Position numbers and translations under genes: made by a program. From an uncultured Dialister sp. (GTDB lineage Bacteria; Bacillota; Negativicutes; Veillonellales; Dialisteraceae), in contig CAKPQG010000011.1 of NCBI GenBank assembly GCA_934178345.1, positions 9,438 through 73,437 of the forward strand: a stretch of DNA of 64,000 bases, written 5' to 3'. Positions 36,329 through 44,297 of the stretch are shown here, piece after piece. The notes under the pieces were generated by a model, which did no database searches, was not told where the DNA came from, and saw only the letters and a list, made by a program, of their open reading frames with translations. Within the stretch, counting starts at the first letter, position 1, and each line of letters starts with the position of its first letter.

Positions 36329-36357
36329 ATTTTACATGAGGCGGCGAAAAATGTAAA
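36329..36357 (-). promoter_or_regulatory. Repressor promoter (PRM-like)
   Basis: On the minus strand TTTACA (36,357-36,352), a 17-base spacer and TAAAAT (36,334-36,329). The -35 overlaps operator 1. Confidence 0.8.
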
Positions 36358-36368
36358 GCGTACTTGAC
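36353..36368. promoter_or_regulatory. Operator 1 (imperfect 16-bp palindrome)
   Basis: GTAAAGCGTACTTGAC covers the -35 boxes of both the repressor promoter and the early promoter, so a bound repressor could control both. Confidence 0.75.
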
Positions 36369-36392
36369 AAGCGGTTAGTAAAGATGTATCAT
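36364..36392 (+). promoter_or_regulatory. Early promoter (PR-like)
   Basis: TTGACA (36,364-36,369), 17-base spacer, TATCAT (36,387-36,392), reading toward the cro-like gene. Confidence 0.85.
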
Positions 36393-36403
36393 AGCTCTAG
36401 AAA

Positions 36404-36419
36404 GTTAAGTTTACTTAAC
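36404..36419. promoter_or_regulatory. Operator 2 (perfect 16-bp palindrome)
   Basis: GTTAAGTTTACTTAAC, just downstream of the early promoter start and upstream of the cro-like ribosome binding site. Confidence 0.85.
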
Positions 36420-36436
36420 AGAAAGGAGGGGGCTCG

Positions 36437-36634
36437 ATGGTTAATAATAATCTTTCAGAAGTTCGAAAAACCAAAGGGTTAACGCAGGAAGGATTAGCGG
36501 AGAAATCCGGAGTTTCCAGAGTAACAATTGCTAACATCGAACGTGGCGCAGTCACAGATTTAAAGATTAGCACTATGCTTAGCTTGGCGAACGCATTAGG
36601 GGCTACTGTAGAAGAAATTTTTTTACCTAGATAG
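36437..36634 (+). CDS. Cro-like XRE-family transcriptional regulator
   Basis: A small DNA-binding protein of 65 residues consisting almost only of an HTH_3 domain (LTQEGLAEKSGVSRVTIANI, about residues 15-34). It is transcribed divergently from the repressor, in the position of Cro. AAAGGAGGGGG precedes the ATG. The stop codon abuts operator 3. Confidence 0.9.
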   Translation: MVNNNLSEVRKTKGLTQEGLAEKSGVSRVTIANIERGAVTDLKISTMLSLANALGATVEEIFLPR

Positions 36635-36649
36635 TTAAGTTCACTTAAC
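36634..36649. promoter_or_regulatory. Operator 3 (16-bp palindrome)
   Basis: GTTAAGTTCACTTAAC, differing from operator 2 only at the central base pair. It lies between the cro-like gene and the methyltransferase gene, 24 bases before the next start, where it could act as a roadblock or loop partner. Confidence 0.8.
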
Positions 36650-36672
36650 AAGGTACAGAAGGAGGACCAACA

Positions 36673-37223
36673 ATGAAAGTATTGAAATATCACACGATTT
36701 ACGCCGATCCTCCGTGGATGGAACGGGGGGGGGCGGCAGGATCAAGAGAGGCGCTGACCGCCACTACCCGCTCATGAGTACGAAAGACATCATGGCGCTC
36801 GACGTCCCGAGCATCGCGGCGGAGGACTGTCACCTGTATCTCTGGGTGACGAATAACTTCCTCCCTGACGGGCTCAAGGTCATGGAAGCATGGGGGTTCC
36901 GCTACGTGACCATGATCATCTGGCTCAAAGACCGCGCTGGGCTGGGGCAGTATTTCCGGGGCATCACCGAGAGCTGCCTCTTCGGGGTCAAGGGACATCC
37001 GCCCTTCAAGATCGGCGAGGACGGGAAGCGCTGCCAGGGGCTCACAGGATTCACCGCCCCGCGCACCATCCACAGCCGAAAGCCGGAAGAGATGCGCCGC
37101 ATGATCGAGCGCGTATCCTACGGCCCCTACGTCGAGCTCTTCGCCAGAGAGCCGCATCCCGGATGGGACGTGTGGGGGAATGAGGTTGAGGGAATCGCCC
37201 TCGGATCCGTATCGAAGAAGTGA
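36673..37223 (+). pseudogene. MT-A70 adenine methyltransferase, frame broken at a G9 tract
   Basis: The ATG at 36,673 with GGAGGA upstream reads MKVLKYHTIYADPPWMERG, including the catalytic DPPW motif of MT-A70 N6-adenine methyltransferases. At G9 (36,725-36,733) the frame goes wrong and stops about 17 codons later. One more G (or two fewer) restores the rest: RIKRGADRHYPLM, then LYLWVTNNFLPDGL, FTAPRTIHSRKPEEM and PYVELFAREPHPGWDVWG, all typical of the family. The restored protein would be about 183 residues. This is either phase variation, a sequencing error in the homopolymer, or a recent mutation. Confidence 0.85.
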
Positions 37224-37233
37224 GGTGAATCAC

Positions 37234-37500
37234 ATGACGGACGAAGAATGGAGCGAGAGAATCGCCAAAGAGAAGAAAGCCCGCGCAGAGGCGGTCGCCC
37301 TGCTCTGTCGAGCGCTGCAGGCGGCGGGCGTGCCGCTCTTATCACTGGAAATCATCGAGGACGGAAGCGACTGCACGGTCGAGGCAATGTTCAAATATGG
37401 AGCTCGCCATTGGGGAGTTCGCTATGCGGACATCAGCATGGACGCCCCGCACACAGCGCTCTGGGATATCATGCGCCAGATCCCGGAGCTCAGGAGGTAG
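37234..37500 (+). CDS. Phage hypothetical protein
   Basis: 88 residues from the ATG at 37,234 (GAGGTGA upstream; MTDEEWSERIAKE). It has a charged, helical N terminus and then alternating hydrophobic strands (VPLLSLEIIEDGSD, HWGVRYADISMDAP). No family recognised. Early-operon position, just after the methyltransferase. Confidence 0.7.
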   Translation: MTDEEWSERIAKEKKARAEAVALLCRALQAAGVPLLSLEIIEDGSDCTVEAMFKYGARHWGVRYADISMDAPHTALWDIMRQIPELRR

Positions 37501-37515
37501 GAAGGAGGAAGCTAT

Positions 37516-37917
37516 ATGTGGGTCAACATCTCACAGGCTGCCAAGCTCACTGGTTACAAATACAGTGAGATCCGGCGTCTTATATCAAAAGGCGCCTTCC
37601 CGTTTTACCACAACGGGAAGAAGGCCTTCAAGTTTGAGCTTGAAGACCTCAAGACCGCCATGAGGATGGAAATGGCGGCCACGCAGGCCGCCGCAAAGAA
37701 AAAGTGGGAAGAGCAGCAGCTGGGGGCGCGCCCCTTTGATTTCAAAGGAGGAATGACGCGCCTCAAGGCGGAGGCGAAAGTGGATAAGCGGAAGATCGCC
37801 GAAGAAAAGCGGCGTACCTGCCGCGTCATCAAAGGCGGTGACCGCGGGAATGAGTTCGACTTCCGCAGCCAGCTCAAACGGCTGCAAAAAGAGGCGTCGA
37901 AAAATGAGACTGCCTAG
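37516..37917 (+). CDS. Phage helix-turn-helix (excisionase-like) protein
   Basis: 133 residues. The N-terminal ~55 residues (WVNISQAAKLTGYKYSEIRR ... GAFPFYHNGKKAFKF) have the winged-helix pattern of MerR/excisionase DNA-binding domains. The remainder is a very basic, glutamine- and lysine-rich helix. It may act as a small DNA-binding regulator or recombination accessory protein. GGAGGAAG precedes the ATG. Function inferred from the fold pattern only. Confidence 0.65.
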   Translation: MWVNISQAAKLTGYKYSEIRRLISKGAFPFYHNGKKAFKFELEDLKTAMRMEMAATQAAAKKKWEEQQLGARPFDFKGGMTRLKAEAKVDKRKIAEEKRRTCRVIKGGDRGNEFDFRSQLKRLQKEASKNETA

Positions 37918-37927
37918 GAGGAACGAA

Positions 37928-38272
37928 ATGAAAGAGAAAACAATGAGAGAAATGATCCTCGCTCAGCTGGGCGCGCTTCGTGCAGACGCGGGCGTCGAGC
38001 AGATCGCATGCAAAGATACCTGCGTCGGCGACTATCTGGCGGGTAAGACCGATGCTCTCGCCGTTGCCATGCAGATGTGGCAGTCGAAGGCGCGGATCGA
38101 AACCATGACGCAGTTTTTGCGTCATGAAGCAACCCGCAATATGAACCTTGCGGGAAGTGCCCGCTTGTGCTCGAAGGACACGATGGCTCGGATCTACGAG
38201 GGGAAAGCTGCCGGATACATGGCAGCTCAGCGAGTGGTCACCGAAATCAGGGAGGTGAATGAACATGAGTGA
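37928..38272 (+). CDS. Phage hypothetical protein
   Basis: 114 residues from the ATG at 37,928 (TAGGAGGAACGAA before it). Alanine-rich and mostly helical, with two cysteines close together (IACKDTC). No family recognised. Its end overlaps the next start. Confidence 0.65.
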   Translation: MKEKTMREMILAQLGALRADAGVEQIACKDTCVGDYLAGKTDALAVAMQMWQSKARIETMTQFLRHEATRNMNLAGSARLCSKDTMARIYEGKAAGYMAAQRVVTEIREVNEHE

Positions 38273-38462
38273 TGCTGAAGCAATCCAGGTAGTCCACGGC
38301 ATGATGGCCGCCCGTGAACGCGAAGAGGCGAGAGCCGCGGTTGCGGCTCCTAAGCATGACGCCGGAGCCACGCGCCGGAGGTTCTGGAAGGAAGTCGCGA
38401 TCTATCCGCTGACGTTGGTGTGCGCGCTGGCGTACACCCTGCTGATGGCGGTGGCTCAATAG
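38265..38462 (+). CDS. Small phage membrane protein
   Basis: 65 residues (start at 38,265, seven bases after GGAGGTG; the ATG at 38,259 is too close). A charged N terminus is followed by one C-terminal transmembrane segment (about residues 45-64, IYPLTLVCALAYTLLMAVA). Function unknown. Confidence 0.6.
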   Translation: MSDAEAIQVVHGMMAAREREEARAAVAAPKHDAGATRRRFWKEVAIYPLTLVCALAYTLLMAVAQ

Positions 38463-38501
38463 TAAGAAAAAGAGCCTTGGCAGCGGCTACTGCTAAGGCT
38501 C
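38463..38501 (-). terminator. Terminator oriented against the early operon
   Basis: 12-bp stem GAGCCTTGGCAG / CTGCTAAGGCTC (one G-T pair) with a T-rich tail only on the minus strand (TTTTTCTT). No minus-strand gene is seen to its right, so any transcript it ends would be antisense. Confidence 0.5.
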
Positions 38502-38514
38502 GGGCAGGAAGGTT

Positions 38515-38543
38515 TTGATACTCATTCCTGCCTCTATTATAGC
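38515..38543 (+). promoter_or_regulatory. Possible internal early promoter
   Basis: TTGATA (38,515-38,520), 17-base spacer, TATAGC (38,538-38,543), 16 bases before the next gene. Moderate match only. Confidence 0.4.
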
Positions 38544-38558
38544 AGAAATGGAGGAATC

Positions 38559-38750
38559 ATGGCAGAGCTTGAAAATCACATGGTGCTTGGTATTGGGTAC
38601 TTCGATGAAGAAGCCGCCCGCCGCCGCCTTGAACGGGAAGAATACGAGATGGAGCACGCGGATGACGCATGGGATGACTGGTTGGGAGGCGAGCCGATTG
38701 AACACGAAACGGAAGCGGATGTATCCGCATCAGTGCCGGATCTGCGGTAA
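38559..38750 (+). CDS. Small acidic phage protein
   Basis: 63 residues, strongly acidic (EHADDAWDDWLGGEPIEHE). TGGAGGA precedes the ATG. No family recognised. The end overlaps the next gene in another frame. Confidence 0.6.
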   Translation: MAELENHMVLGIGYFDEEAARRRLEREEYEMEHADDAWDDWLGGEPIEHETEADVSASVPDLR

Positions 38751-39144
38751 GACTTACTACAATTCGCGCGATAGCAAGAGTCAGGGCACCTGCTGTAAGC
38801 GATGCAGCATGATCTACGCAAACATCAGCCGCAGGCTGAAGCGGCACCCTCTGAGAGACGCAGCGGCGCTGATGAAGCACCTGCAGCTGATGCTCAAAAC
38901 TATCGACCAGAAAATGTGCGATAGGCATCAGATGATCGATCTCATGTCTTCGTATGAGTGGGACGTGTTGATTGAGCTCTGCGAGAGAGACTGGCCGTTT
39001 CTTGAGGGCTGCTCAGAGGAGGAGCTGGATGCGCTGGCTCAGCTGGTGGACGTGGCGGAAGACCTGCTGGATCTTCCGGCGCAGATGCCACCCACCAAAA
39101 TGCCAAGGGATGTTTATCGGGAATTTCTCGATGTGTTGTATTGA
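38698..39144 (+). CDS. Phage zinc-finger protein
   Basis: The TTG at 38,698 lies seven bases after GGGAGGC and gives about 148 residues; an ATG at 38,719 is the alternative. Two CxxC pairs (CRICG ... CCKRC) form a zinc knuckle at the N terminus. A helical, acidic C-terminal half (EEELDALAQLVDVAEDLLDL) follows. Probably nucleic-acid binding. Function unknown. Confidence 0.6.
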   Translation: MNTKRKRMYPHQCRICGKTYYNSRDSKSQGTCCKRCSMIYANISRRLKRHPLRDAAALMKHLQLMLKTIDQKMCDRHQMIDLMSSYEWDVLIELCERDWPFLEGCSEEELDALAQLVDVAEDLLDLPAQMPPTKMPRDVYREFLDVLY

Positions 39145-39156
39145 AAGGAGAAATCA

Positions 39157-39651
39157 ATGGCTACATTGTATGAAATCGATGAGAAGCTGGCAAATATCTT
39201 TGTCACCCCGGAAGGCACTGCCGTAGACGGCAGCACTGGGGAAGTACTGGACACAAAAGTCCTAGATGATCTCGAGATGGAGAAATGGTCCAAGGTGGAT
39301 AACATCTGCCGGTATATCAAGAATCTCCAGTCGGATATCGAGCAGTACAAAGAAGAAGTAGACAAGCTGACGGCGAGAGCCGTGTCGGCGCAGAAGAAGC
39401 TAGAGAGCCTTAAAACCTATCTGGCCATGCATCTGGAAGCGGGCAAGAAGGCGGATGTGCCTAGTGCGCAGATCCGCTGGAGAAAGTCCGTGACGGTATC
39501 CATCCCGGATGAGAATATGGTCCCCATGTGCTTCATGAAGCAGGTCATCACGACCAAGCCGGACAAGCTGGCCATCAAAGAGCTTCTCAAAGCAGGGAAG
39601 GCCGTCCCCGGTGCTTCTTTGGAAGAAAAACAGAATCTGTCTATTAAGTGA
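39157..39651 (+). CDS. Siphovirus Gp157-family protein
   Basis: 164 residues with the Gp157 layout: MATLYEIDEKLANIF, a coiled coil (about residues 50-90, LQSDIEQYKEEVDKLTARAV), then KKLESLKTYLAMHLEAG and a strand-rich tail. The family was described in phages that give Streptococcus thermophilus resistance to superinfection, but it is also a regular part of phage recombination modules. AAAGGAG precedes the ATG. It precedes the Sak4-like gene. Confidence 0.85.
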   Translation: MATLYEIDEKLANIFVTPEGTAVDGSTGEVLDTKVLDDLEMEKWSKVDNICRYIKNLQSDIEQYKEEVDKLTARAVSAQKKLESLKTYLAMHLEAGKKADVPSAQIRWRKSVTVSIPDENMVPMCFMKQVITTKPDKLAIKELLKAGKAVPGASLEEKQNLSIK

Positions 39652-39698
39652 TAGCCATCCGGCGATTCACTTTTAGAAATACATCATAGGAGGTATGT

Positions 39699-40787
39699 AT
39701 GCTTACCATCAACAAGGGTATCCAGCAGAGTGCCGTCAAGGTCGTGGTGTACGGCGTGGAGGGCATCGGGAAGACGACTTTCGCCAGCCATTTCCCCGCG
39801 CCGCTTTTCCTCGACCTGGACCGCGGCAGCCGCCGGATGGATGTCGATCGCATCGATTCCATTCAGGACTGGCCCGCTCTCATGGGTACGCTGGACCAGA
39901 TCCAGCGCGACCCATCGCTTCCCTATTCGACGATCGTCATCGACACGGCAGATATGGCGGCAAAACTGGCGAGTGCCTACATCTGCAAGGCAAACGGCAA
40001 CAAGAAGAGTATCGAAGAATTCAGCTACGGCAAGGGCTATGTGATCCTCGCCGAAGAATTCTCAAAGCTCTTGGTCAATGCGGAGGTGCTGGTGAATATG
40101 GGCTTCAATGTCGTATTCCTGGCACACGCGATGCAGCGGACGGTCACCCGCCCGGATGATACCGGGAGCTATGACCACTGGGAGATGAAGCTCCCCGGGA
40201 GCAAGAACAATTCACTGGGGGCTCTTCTCAAAGAGTGGGCGGATCTCTTACTCTTCGCGGACTACAAAGTCATCATCCGGCAGGGCGCGGACGGCAAAGG
40301 GAAGGCGGCAGGCGGCCAGCGGAGAATGCGCGCGACGCACACGCCGTTCGCGGACGCTAAGAACCGCTTCGGCCTCGCAGATATTCTGGATTTTGACTTC
40401 AAGGAAATCCAGTCTATCATCCCCACCCGTCCTACCACGCCGCCGAAAACCACCATGGAAAAGGCGTATCAGGCGAAGAAGAAGGTGCAGAAGGGAATCA
40501 CACCTAAAGCGGCGGCGAAGCCCGCAGAAGCGAAGCCAGCCCCGTCCACGAATGTGTATGACGAGCTCGCCCGTCTGATGGCGCTCGGTGTATCGGAAGC
40601 AGACCCTTCACCGATCACGGAAGGAGAGCTGCTGAAAGCCATCCGCGAAGTAGACCCTAACGAGCCCGCAGCCAAAGCAGAGAATCTTGCAAAGATCCCA
40701 TCGGACTATGTAGAAGCACTCGTCAAGCCGGATACCTGGACGGGATTCAAATACTATGTACTGAACAATCTCCGCACTCCGTTTTAA
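39699..40787 (+). CDS. Sak4-like (RecA-fold) phage ATPase
   Basis: 362 residues. P-loop GVEGIGKTT at about residue 21, Walker B-like STIVIDTAD near 86, and an SSAP partner context (Gp157, DUF669). It matches the AAA_24 / Sak4 group of single-strand annealing ATPases in phage recombination. The C-terminal third is a Pro/Ala/Lys-rich linker (near residues 250-285) followed by a small helical domain. TAGGAGG upstream. Confidence 0.82.
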   Translation: MLTINKGIQQSAVKVVVYGVEGIGKTTFASHFPAPLFLDLDRGSRRMDVDRIDSIQDWPALMGTLDQIQRDPSLPYSTIVIDTADMAAKLASAYICKANGNKKSIEEFSYGKGYVILAEEFSKLLVNAEVLVNMGFNVVFLAHAMQRTVTRPDDTGSYDHWEMKLPGSKNNSLGALLKEWADLLLFADYKVIIRQGADGKGKAAGGQRRMRATHTPFADAKNRFGLADILDFDFKEIQSIIPTRPTTPPKTTMEKAYQAKKKVQKGITPKAAAKPAEAKPAPSTNVYDELARLMALGVSEADPSPITEGELLKAIREVDPNEPAAKAENLAKIPSDYVEALVKPDTWTGFKYYVLNNLRTPF

Positions 40788-40888
40788 TTTATAACCACGA
40801 TTTCTGTTTGTAATCCTGATTTTGAGAGATTTTTTTCTCAATTTCCACATATTAAGTTACGAATTTTACATTTTAGGAGGAACATACT

Positions 40889-41374
40889 ATGCCGAATTTT
40901 GGACAGTTTGGAAATGTTACGCCGGATACCGAGAAAGAAAAGGCAATGGTGGTTACTGGATTTTCCAGTTTTACGGACGATGATTTCAAGGATAAGGGAG
41001 GTCTCTTCGACCCCATCCCGAAAGGCCGTTACCACTTCGTGGTCTATGACTGCCAGACCGGCTTTACGAAGAAGGACAACACGCTCATGAAGACCATCCT
41101 GATGGACATCCATCACGAAGACGGAACAAAGACGCGCCTTACAGATTACTTGGTCTACAAGAGCAACCAGAAGTGGAAATTCGCCTGCTTCTTCGATGCC
41201 ATCGGTCTTGGTGATGCGCTCAAGGAGAACGGCATCGGCGGTGCAGATGACCCGCTCTGGACGACCGCCGTAGGGCAGGAAGGCGAATTTGAAATCGATA
41301 ATGAAACGTCCGAGTGGAACGGCAAGCAGACCACGCGCAATGTCATCAAGAAGTACTACAAACCCGAACGGTAA
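40889..41374 (+). CDS. DUF669 phage single-strand-binding-like protein
   Basis: 161 residues. The pattern PIPKGRYHFVVYDCQ ... TRLTDYLVYKSNQKWKFACF is that of DUF669 proteins, which go with Sak4 and are thought to act as phage SSB. AGGAGG precedes the ATG. The 100-base spacer before it is AT-rich with no clear promoter. Confidence 0.8.
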   Translation: MPNFGQFGNVTPDTEKEKAMVVTGFSSFTDDDFKDKGGLFDPIPKGRYHFVVYDCQTGFTKKDNTLMKTILMDIHHEDGTKTRLTDYLVYKSNQKWKFACFFDAIGLGDALKENGIGGADDPLWTTAVGQEGEFEIDNETSEWNGKQTTRNVIKKYYKPER

Positions 41375-41380
41375 ACGGTT

Positions 41381-43435
41381 ATGAGTAAGATCGATCTAGT
41401 GCCGCTCTTGGCCTTCATCGACCCAGACTACAGCTATGAACGATGGATCCAAGTGGGCATGGCTCTCCAGAAGGAGGGCTATCCCCTGTCTGTCTGGGAA
41501 GCGTGGAGCCGCAGGGGCGGGAAGTTCCATGAAGGGGAATGCGTCAAGAAGTGGCAGTCTTTCCATGAAGACCGCGAGCAGCCAGTCACCGGTGCCGTCA
41601 TCACCCAGTGGGCGAAGGAAGGCGGGTGGAAGCCTGCCGGGCGGAAGGAAGGACCGGGCTGTGCCGTGACGGGGTTCACCTTCACGGACGCGGACTTCCT
41701 GATCGATCCATCGACGGTCGAGCCGGAAGATTTTCTTGAGCCAAGCGATGAGAAATGGGACCCGAAAGGGGACCTCATCTCCTATCTGCAGGCGCTCTTC
41801 AAGCCGGAGGAGTATGTCGGACTTGCAGTGAATTCCTTCCTGGCTAAGGACGGAAAATGGAAGCCTGTCGACAATGGCCAGTGTAAGCGAACGTGCGGGG
41901 AGATCGTCGAGGCGCTGAAGCATGCCGAAAAGATGTCCAGTGCCATCGGCAGTCTGCAGAATGAAGCAGCGGGCGCGTGGATCCGCATCAATCCGCTGGA
42001 CGGTGAGGGAGCTAAGAATGCGAATGTCACTGATTATCGCTATGCGCTGGTGGAGTCGGACACGCTGCCTCTTGGCAAGCAGCTGGCACTCATCCGCCAG
42101 ATGCAGCTGCCATGCGCTGCCATCGTCTACTCCGGCGGGAAGTCGGTGCATGCCATCGTCCATGTCGATGCCGCGACACAGAAGGAATACTATGAGCGCG
42201 TCGCCCATATGTATGACATCTGCAACAAGAACGGCTTCAAAGTCGATGAGCAGAACAAGAACCCGTCCCGCCTGTCCCGCATGCCGGGCGTCACGCGGAA
42301 CGGCAAGAAGCAGTTTCTGATCGGCGTCAATCAGGGGCAGAAGGACTATCTTGCATGGCTCGCATGGATGGAGGAGCAGCAGGATGACCTGCCGCCTTTC
42401 CTCCCGCTCAATACGGTCATCGATGACCCGCCGCCTCTGAACCCTGTCTTGATCGACGGCATCCTCCGTCTGGGGCACAAGGCTATCCTGACAGGTCCCT
42501 CGAAGGCGGGGAAGTCCTTTTGGCTGATGCAGCTGGCACTTGCCATTGCGTCCGGCGGCGAGTTTCTGGGATGGGGATGCCGGAAGGGAAAAGTCCTCTA
42601 TATCAATCTGGAAATCGACGAGAAGTCTTTCATCGACCGACTGGAGCACATCTATAGGGCGAAGAATATGCCGATGCATCCAAGCTCCAGCAATCTCATC
42701 GTGTGGGATCTTCGGGGCAAGGCGCTCCCGATGGATAAGTTGGCAAAGATCATCGTCCGGCGGTGCAAGGACATGCACCTCGCAGCGATCATCGTCGACC
42801 CCATTTACAAAGTCATTACAGGCGATGAGAACGCTGCCAGCGATATGGCGTACTTCGGGAACCAGTTCGACTACATCTGCCGCGAGCTGGGATGCTCTGT
42901 CATCTACTGCCACCATCACTCCAAGGGCGCGCAGGGCGGGAAACGTGCCACCGACCGCGGCAGCGGCTCGGGCGTCTTCTCCCGCGACGCAGATGCCATC
43001 ATCGACCTGACGGCGATCGAGCTGAAAGAGGAGGAAAAGGATCAGTATGGGTGCGACGTCGCTTACTGCTGTACCTGCATCCTTCGTGAATTCAAGACGC
43101 CGAAGCCGAAAGCCATCCTCTTCCAGTACCCGATCCACGTACTCGCTCCGGATATCGATCCGAAGCGCACTGAAGGCAGCATCGAAGGAAACCGCGTCAA
43201 GGGGAACATCACCCAGACGCAGAACCGGAACGACCGCTATGAAGAATTCATCCGGACGCTGGAGCATCATCTCGCTAATGGGGATGTGGTGAATCAGAAC
43301 AATCTGGCAGATGAGATGCAGATTTCTGCATCAACAATTCGCCGTTACTTGAAACAGGCAAATGAACCTGTTCAAGTTTACGAAGTAACGGCGGGACGAA
43401 GTGGGCGAATCCGACGGCTCGATGAGCACAACTAA
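41381..43435 (+). CDS. Phage primase-helicase (PriCT and RecA-like AAA_25 ATPase)
   Basis: 684 residues. The N-terminal ~75 residues resemble PriCT_2 (DYSYERWIQVGMALQKEG). The middle (about 210-310) resembles archaeo-eukaryotic-type primases or RepB primases (ALVESDTLPLGKQL, AIVYSGGKSVHAIVHVDA). From about 360 a RecA-like NTPase follows with Walker A TGPSKAGKSF, YINLEIDEKSF and Walker B AAIIVDPIYK. A C-terminal winged-helix (about 620-675) may bind the origin. It is the main replication protein of the prophage. There is only a weak ribosome binding site, six bases after the previous stop. Confidence 0.83.
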   Translation: MSKIDLVPLLAFIDPDYSYERWIQVGMALQKEGYPLSVWEAWSRRGGKFHEGECVKKWQSFHEDREQPVTGAVITQWAKEGGWKPAGRKEGPGCAVTGFTFTDADFLIDPSTVEPEDFLEPSDEKWDPKGDLISYLQALFKPEEYVGLAVNSFLAKDGKWKPVDNGQCKRTCGEIVEALKHAEKMSSAIGSLQNEAAGAWIRINPLDGEGAKNANVTDYRYALVESDTLPLGKQLALIRQMQLPCAAIVYSGGKSVHAIVHVDAATQKEYYERVAHMYDICNKNGFKVDEQNKNPSRLSRMPGVTRNGKKQFLIGVNQGQKDYLAWLAWMEEQQDDLPPFLPLNTVIDDPPPLNPVLIDGILRLGHKAILTGPSKAGKSFWLMQLALAIASGGEFLGWGCRKGKVLYINLEIDEKSFIDRLEHIYRAKNMPMHPSSSNLIVWDLRGKALPMDKLAKIIVRRCKDMHLAAIIVDPIYKVITGDENAASDMAYFGNQFDYICRELGCSVIYCHHHSKGAQGGKRATDRGSGSGVFSRDADAIIDLTAIELKEEEKDQYGCDVAYCCTCILREFKTPKPKAILFQYPIHVLAPDIDPKRTEGSIEGNRVKGNITQTQNRNDRYEEFIRTLEHHLANGDVVNQNNLADEMQISASTIRRYLKQANEPVQVYEVTAGRSGRIRRLDEHN

Positions 43436-43553
43436 ACCCTACCATAAACCCTACCAACTCTATATAGAAAATATATGTAATGGTAGGGTTTCATCTCACG
43501 CGGTGAATGGGGGTGTAAGGGTGGGTGTTCCTTAACATACACACCCACCCCTT
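43433..43553. other. Candidate phage replication origin or terminator region
   Basis: Two tandem 12-bp copies TAAACCCTACCA (43,433-43,456; the first overlaps the primase stop) face an inverted copy TGGTAGGGTTT (43,481-43,491) across the AT-rich CTATATAGAAAATATATG. A second inversion GGGTGGGTGT / ACACCCACCC (43,519-43,550) follows. Iteron-like repeats with an AT-rich bubble directly after the replication gene fit an origin. The hairpins lack T runs, so ordinary termination is less likely. Confidence 0.45.
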
Positions 43554-43671
43554 CCACCCCTTCACTCACCGGAAAAAGAGTTTTCTGGATTTAGGCGCAG
43601 TTTTTATGATAGCAAATCAGCCGATTTTGTAAGCAGTCAGAAAAATACAGATTTGTATTTTAGGAGGAATC

Positions 43672-44028
43672 ATGACAGAACAACAGATGTATGAGATCAT
43701 CGCGAAGAAAGCGGATGAAATGAAAGCTCTTATACCAGGAACAAAAGAAGTCCTCATCGCGGTTAGTGGCGAGTATGGGTGCGAGACTTTGGTAGACGCC
43801 AAAGATCGGGGGGAGCTCGTGGCTGCCTTCTTGTCTATTGCAAGCTCAGCGGCTGCGGCTCTCATTGCGGCAGATCATCCTGATGTGAAAGGGATCCCTC
43901 TGGAGAGCCCAGCAAATAAGTACACGTATATGTTCCTGAATCTTATGAGTGCGACGGTCGCACAGGCTCTAGGCATCAGCGCTGAAGAACATATGGATGC
44001 GGCCGCACATTGCAAAGAACTGCTCTAG
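43672..44028 (+). CDS. Phage hypothetical protein
   Basis: 118 residues; AGGAGG upstream. Helical and alanine-rich in the middle (AAFLSIASSAAAALIAADHP). No family recognised. First gene of a tightly packed run of small genes leading to rusA. Confidence 0.65.
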   Translation: MTEQQMYEIIAKKADEMKALIPGTKEVLIAVSGEYGCETLVDAKDRGELVAAFLSIASSAAAALIAADHPDVKGIPLESPANKYTYMFLNLMSATVAQALGISAEEHMDAAAHCKELL

Positions 44029-44039
44029 GGGGGGCAGTC

Positions 44040-44297
44040 ATGCGAAGCATTCTTGTGAAGGGCGCTGACCGCGTCGAGCTGACGATCCGAAGCTATACGG
44101 ACCGGACGGGGCGGACGCCGAAGAAAAAAGTATTGCTGCAGATCCATCGCTACATAGAGAAGGATGATAAATGGACGAACAAAGATATCCCGTGCAAGAG
44201 CGAGGCAGAGGCTTTGATGAAAATGCGAGAAGTCAATCAGTATTGGATAGAATTTCACGGTTATACAGTTACACATGAGAGGAATGAAGAACCATGA
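44040..44297 (+). CDS. Phage hypothetical protein
   Basis: 85 residues from the ATG at 44,040 after GGGGGG. Basic, with a strand-rich pattern (VELTIRSYTDRTGRTPKKKV). No family recognised. The stop overlaps the next start (ATGA). Confidence 0.6.
   Translation: MRSILVKGADRVELTIRSYTDRTGRTPKKKVLLQIHRYIEKDDKWTNKDIPCKSEAEALMKMREVNQYWIEFHGYTVTHERNEEP

Noticed and set aside
41396..43270. A 624-codon open frame on the minus strand opposite the primase-helicase gene
   Set aside because: It has no ribosome binding site and the sequence is rich in Arg, Asp and His in the way of mirror frames of GC-biased genes. The + strand frame has clear NTPase motifs.
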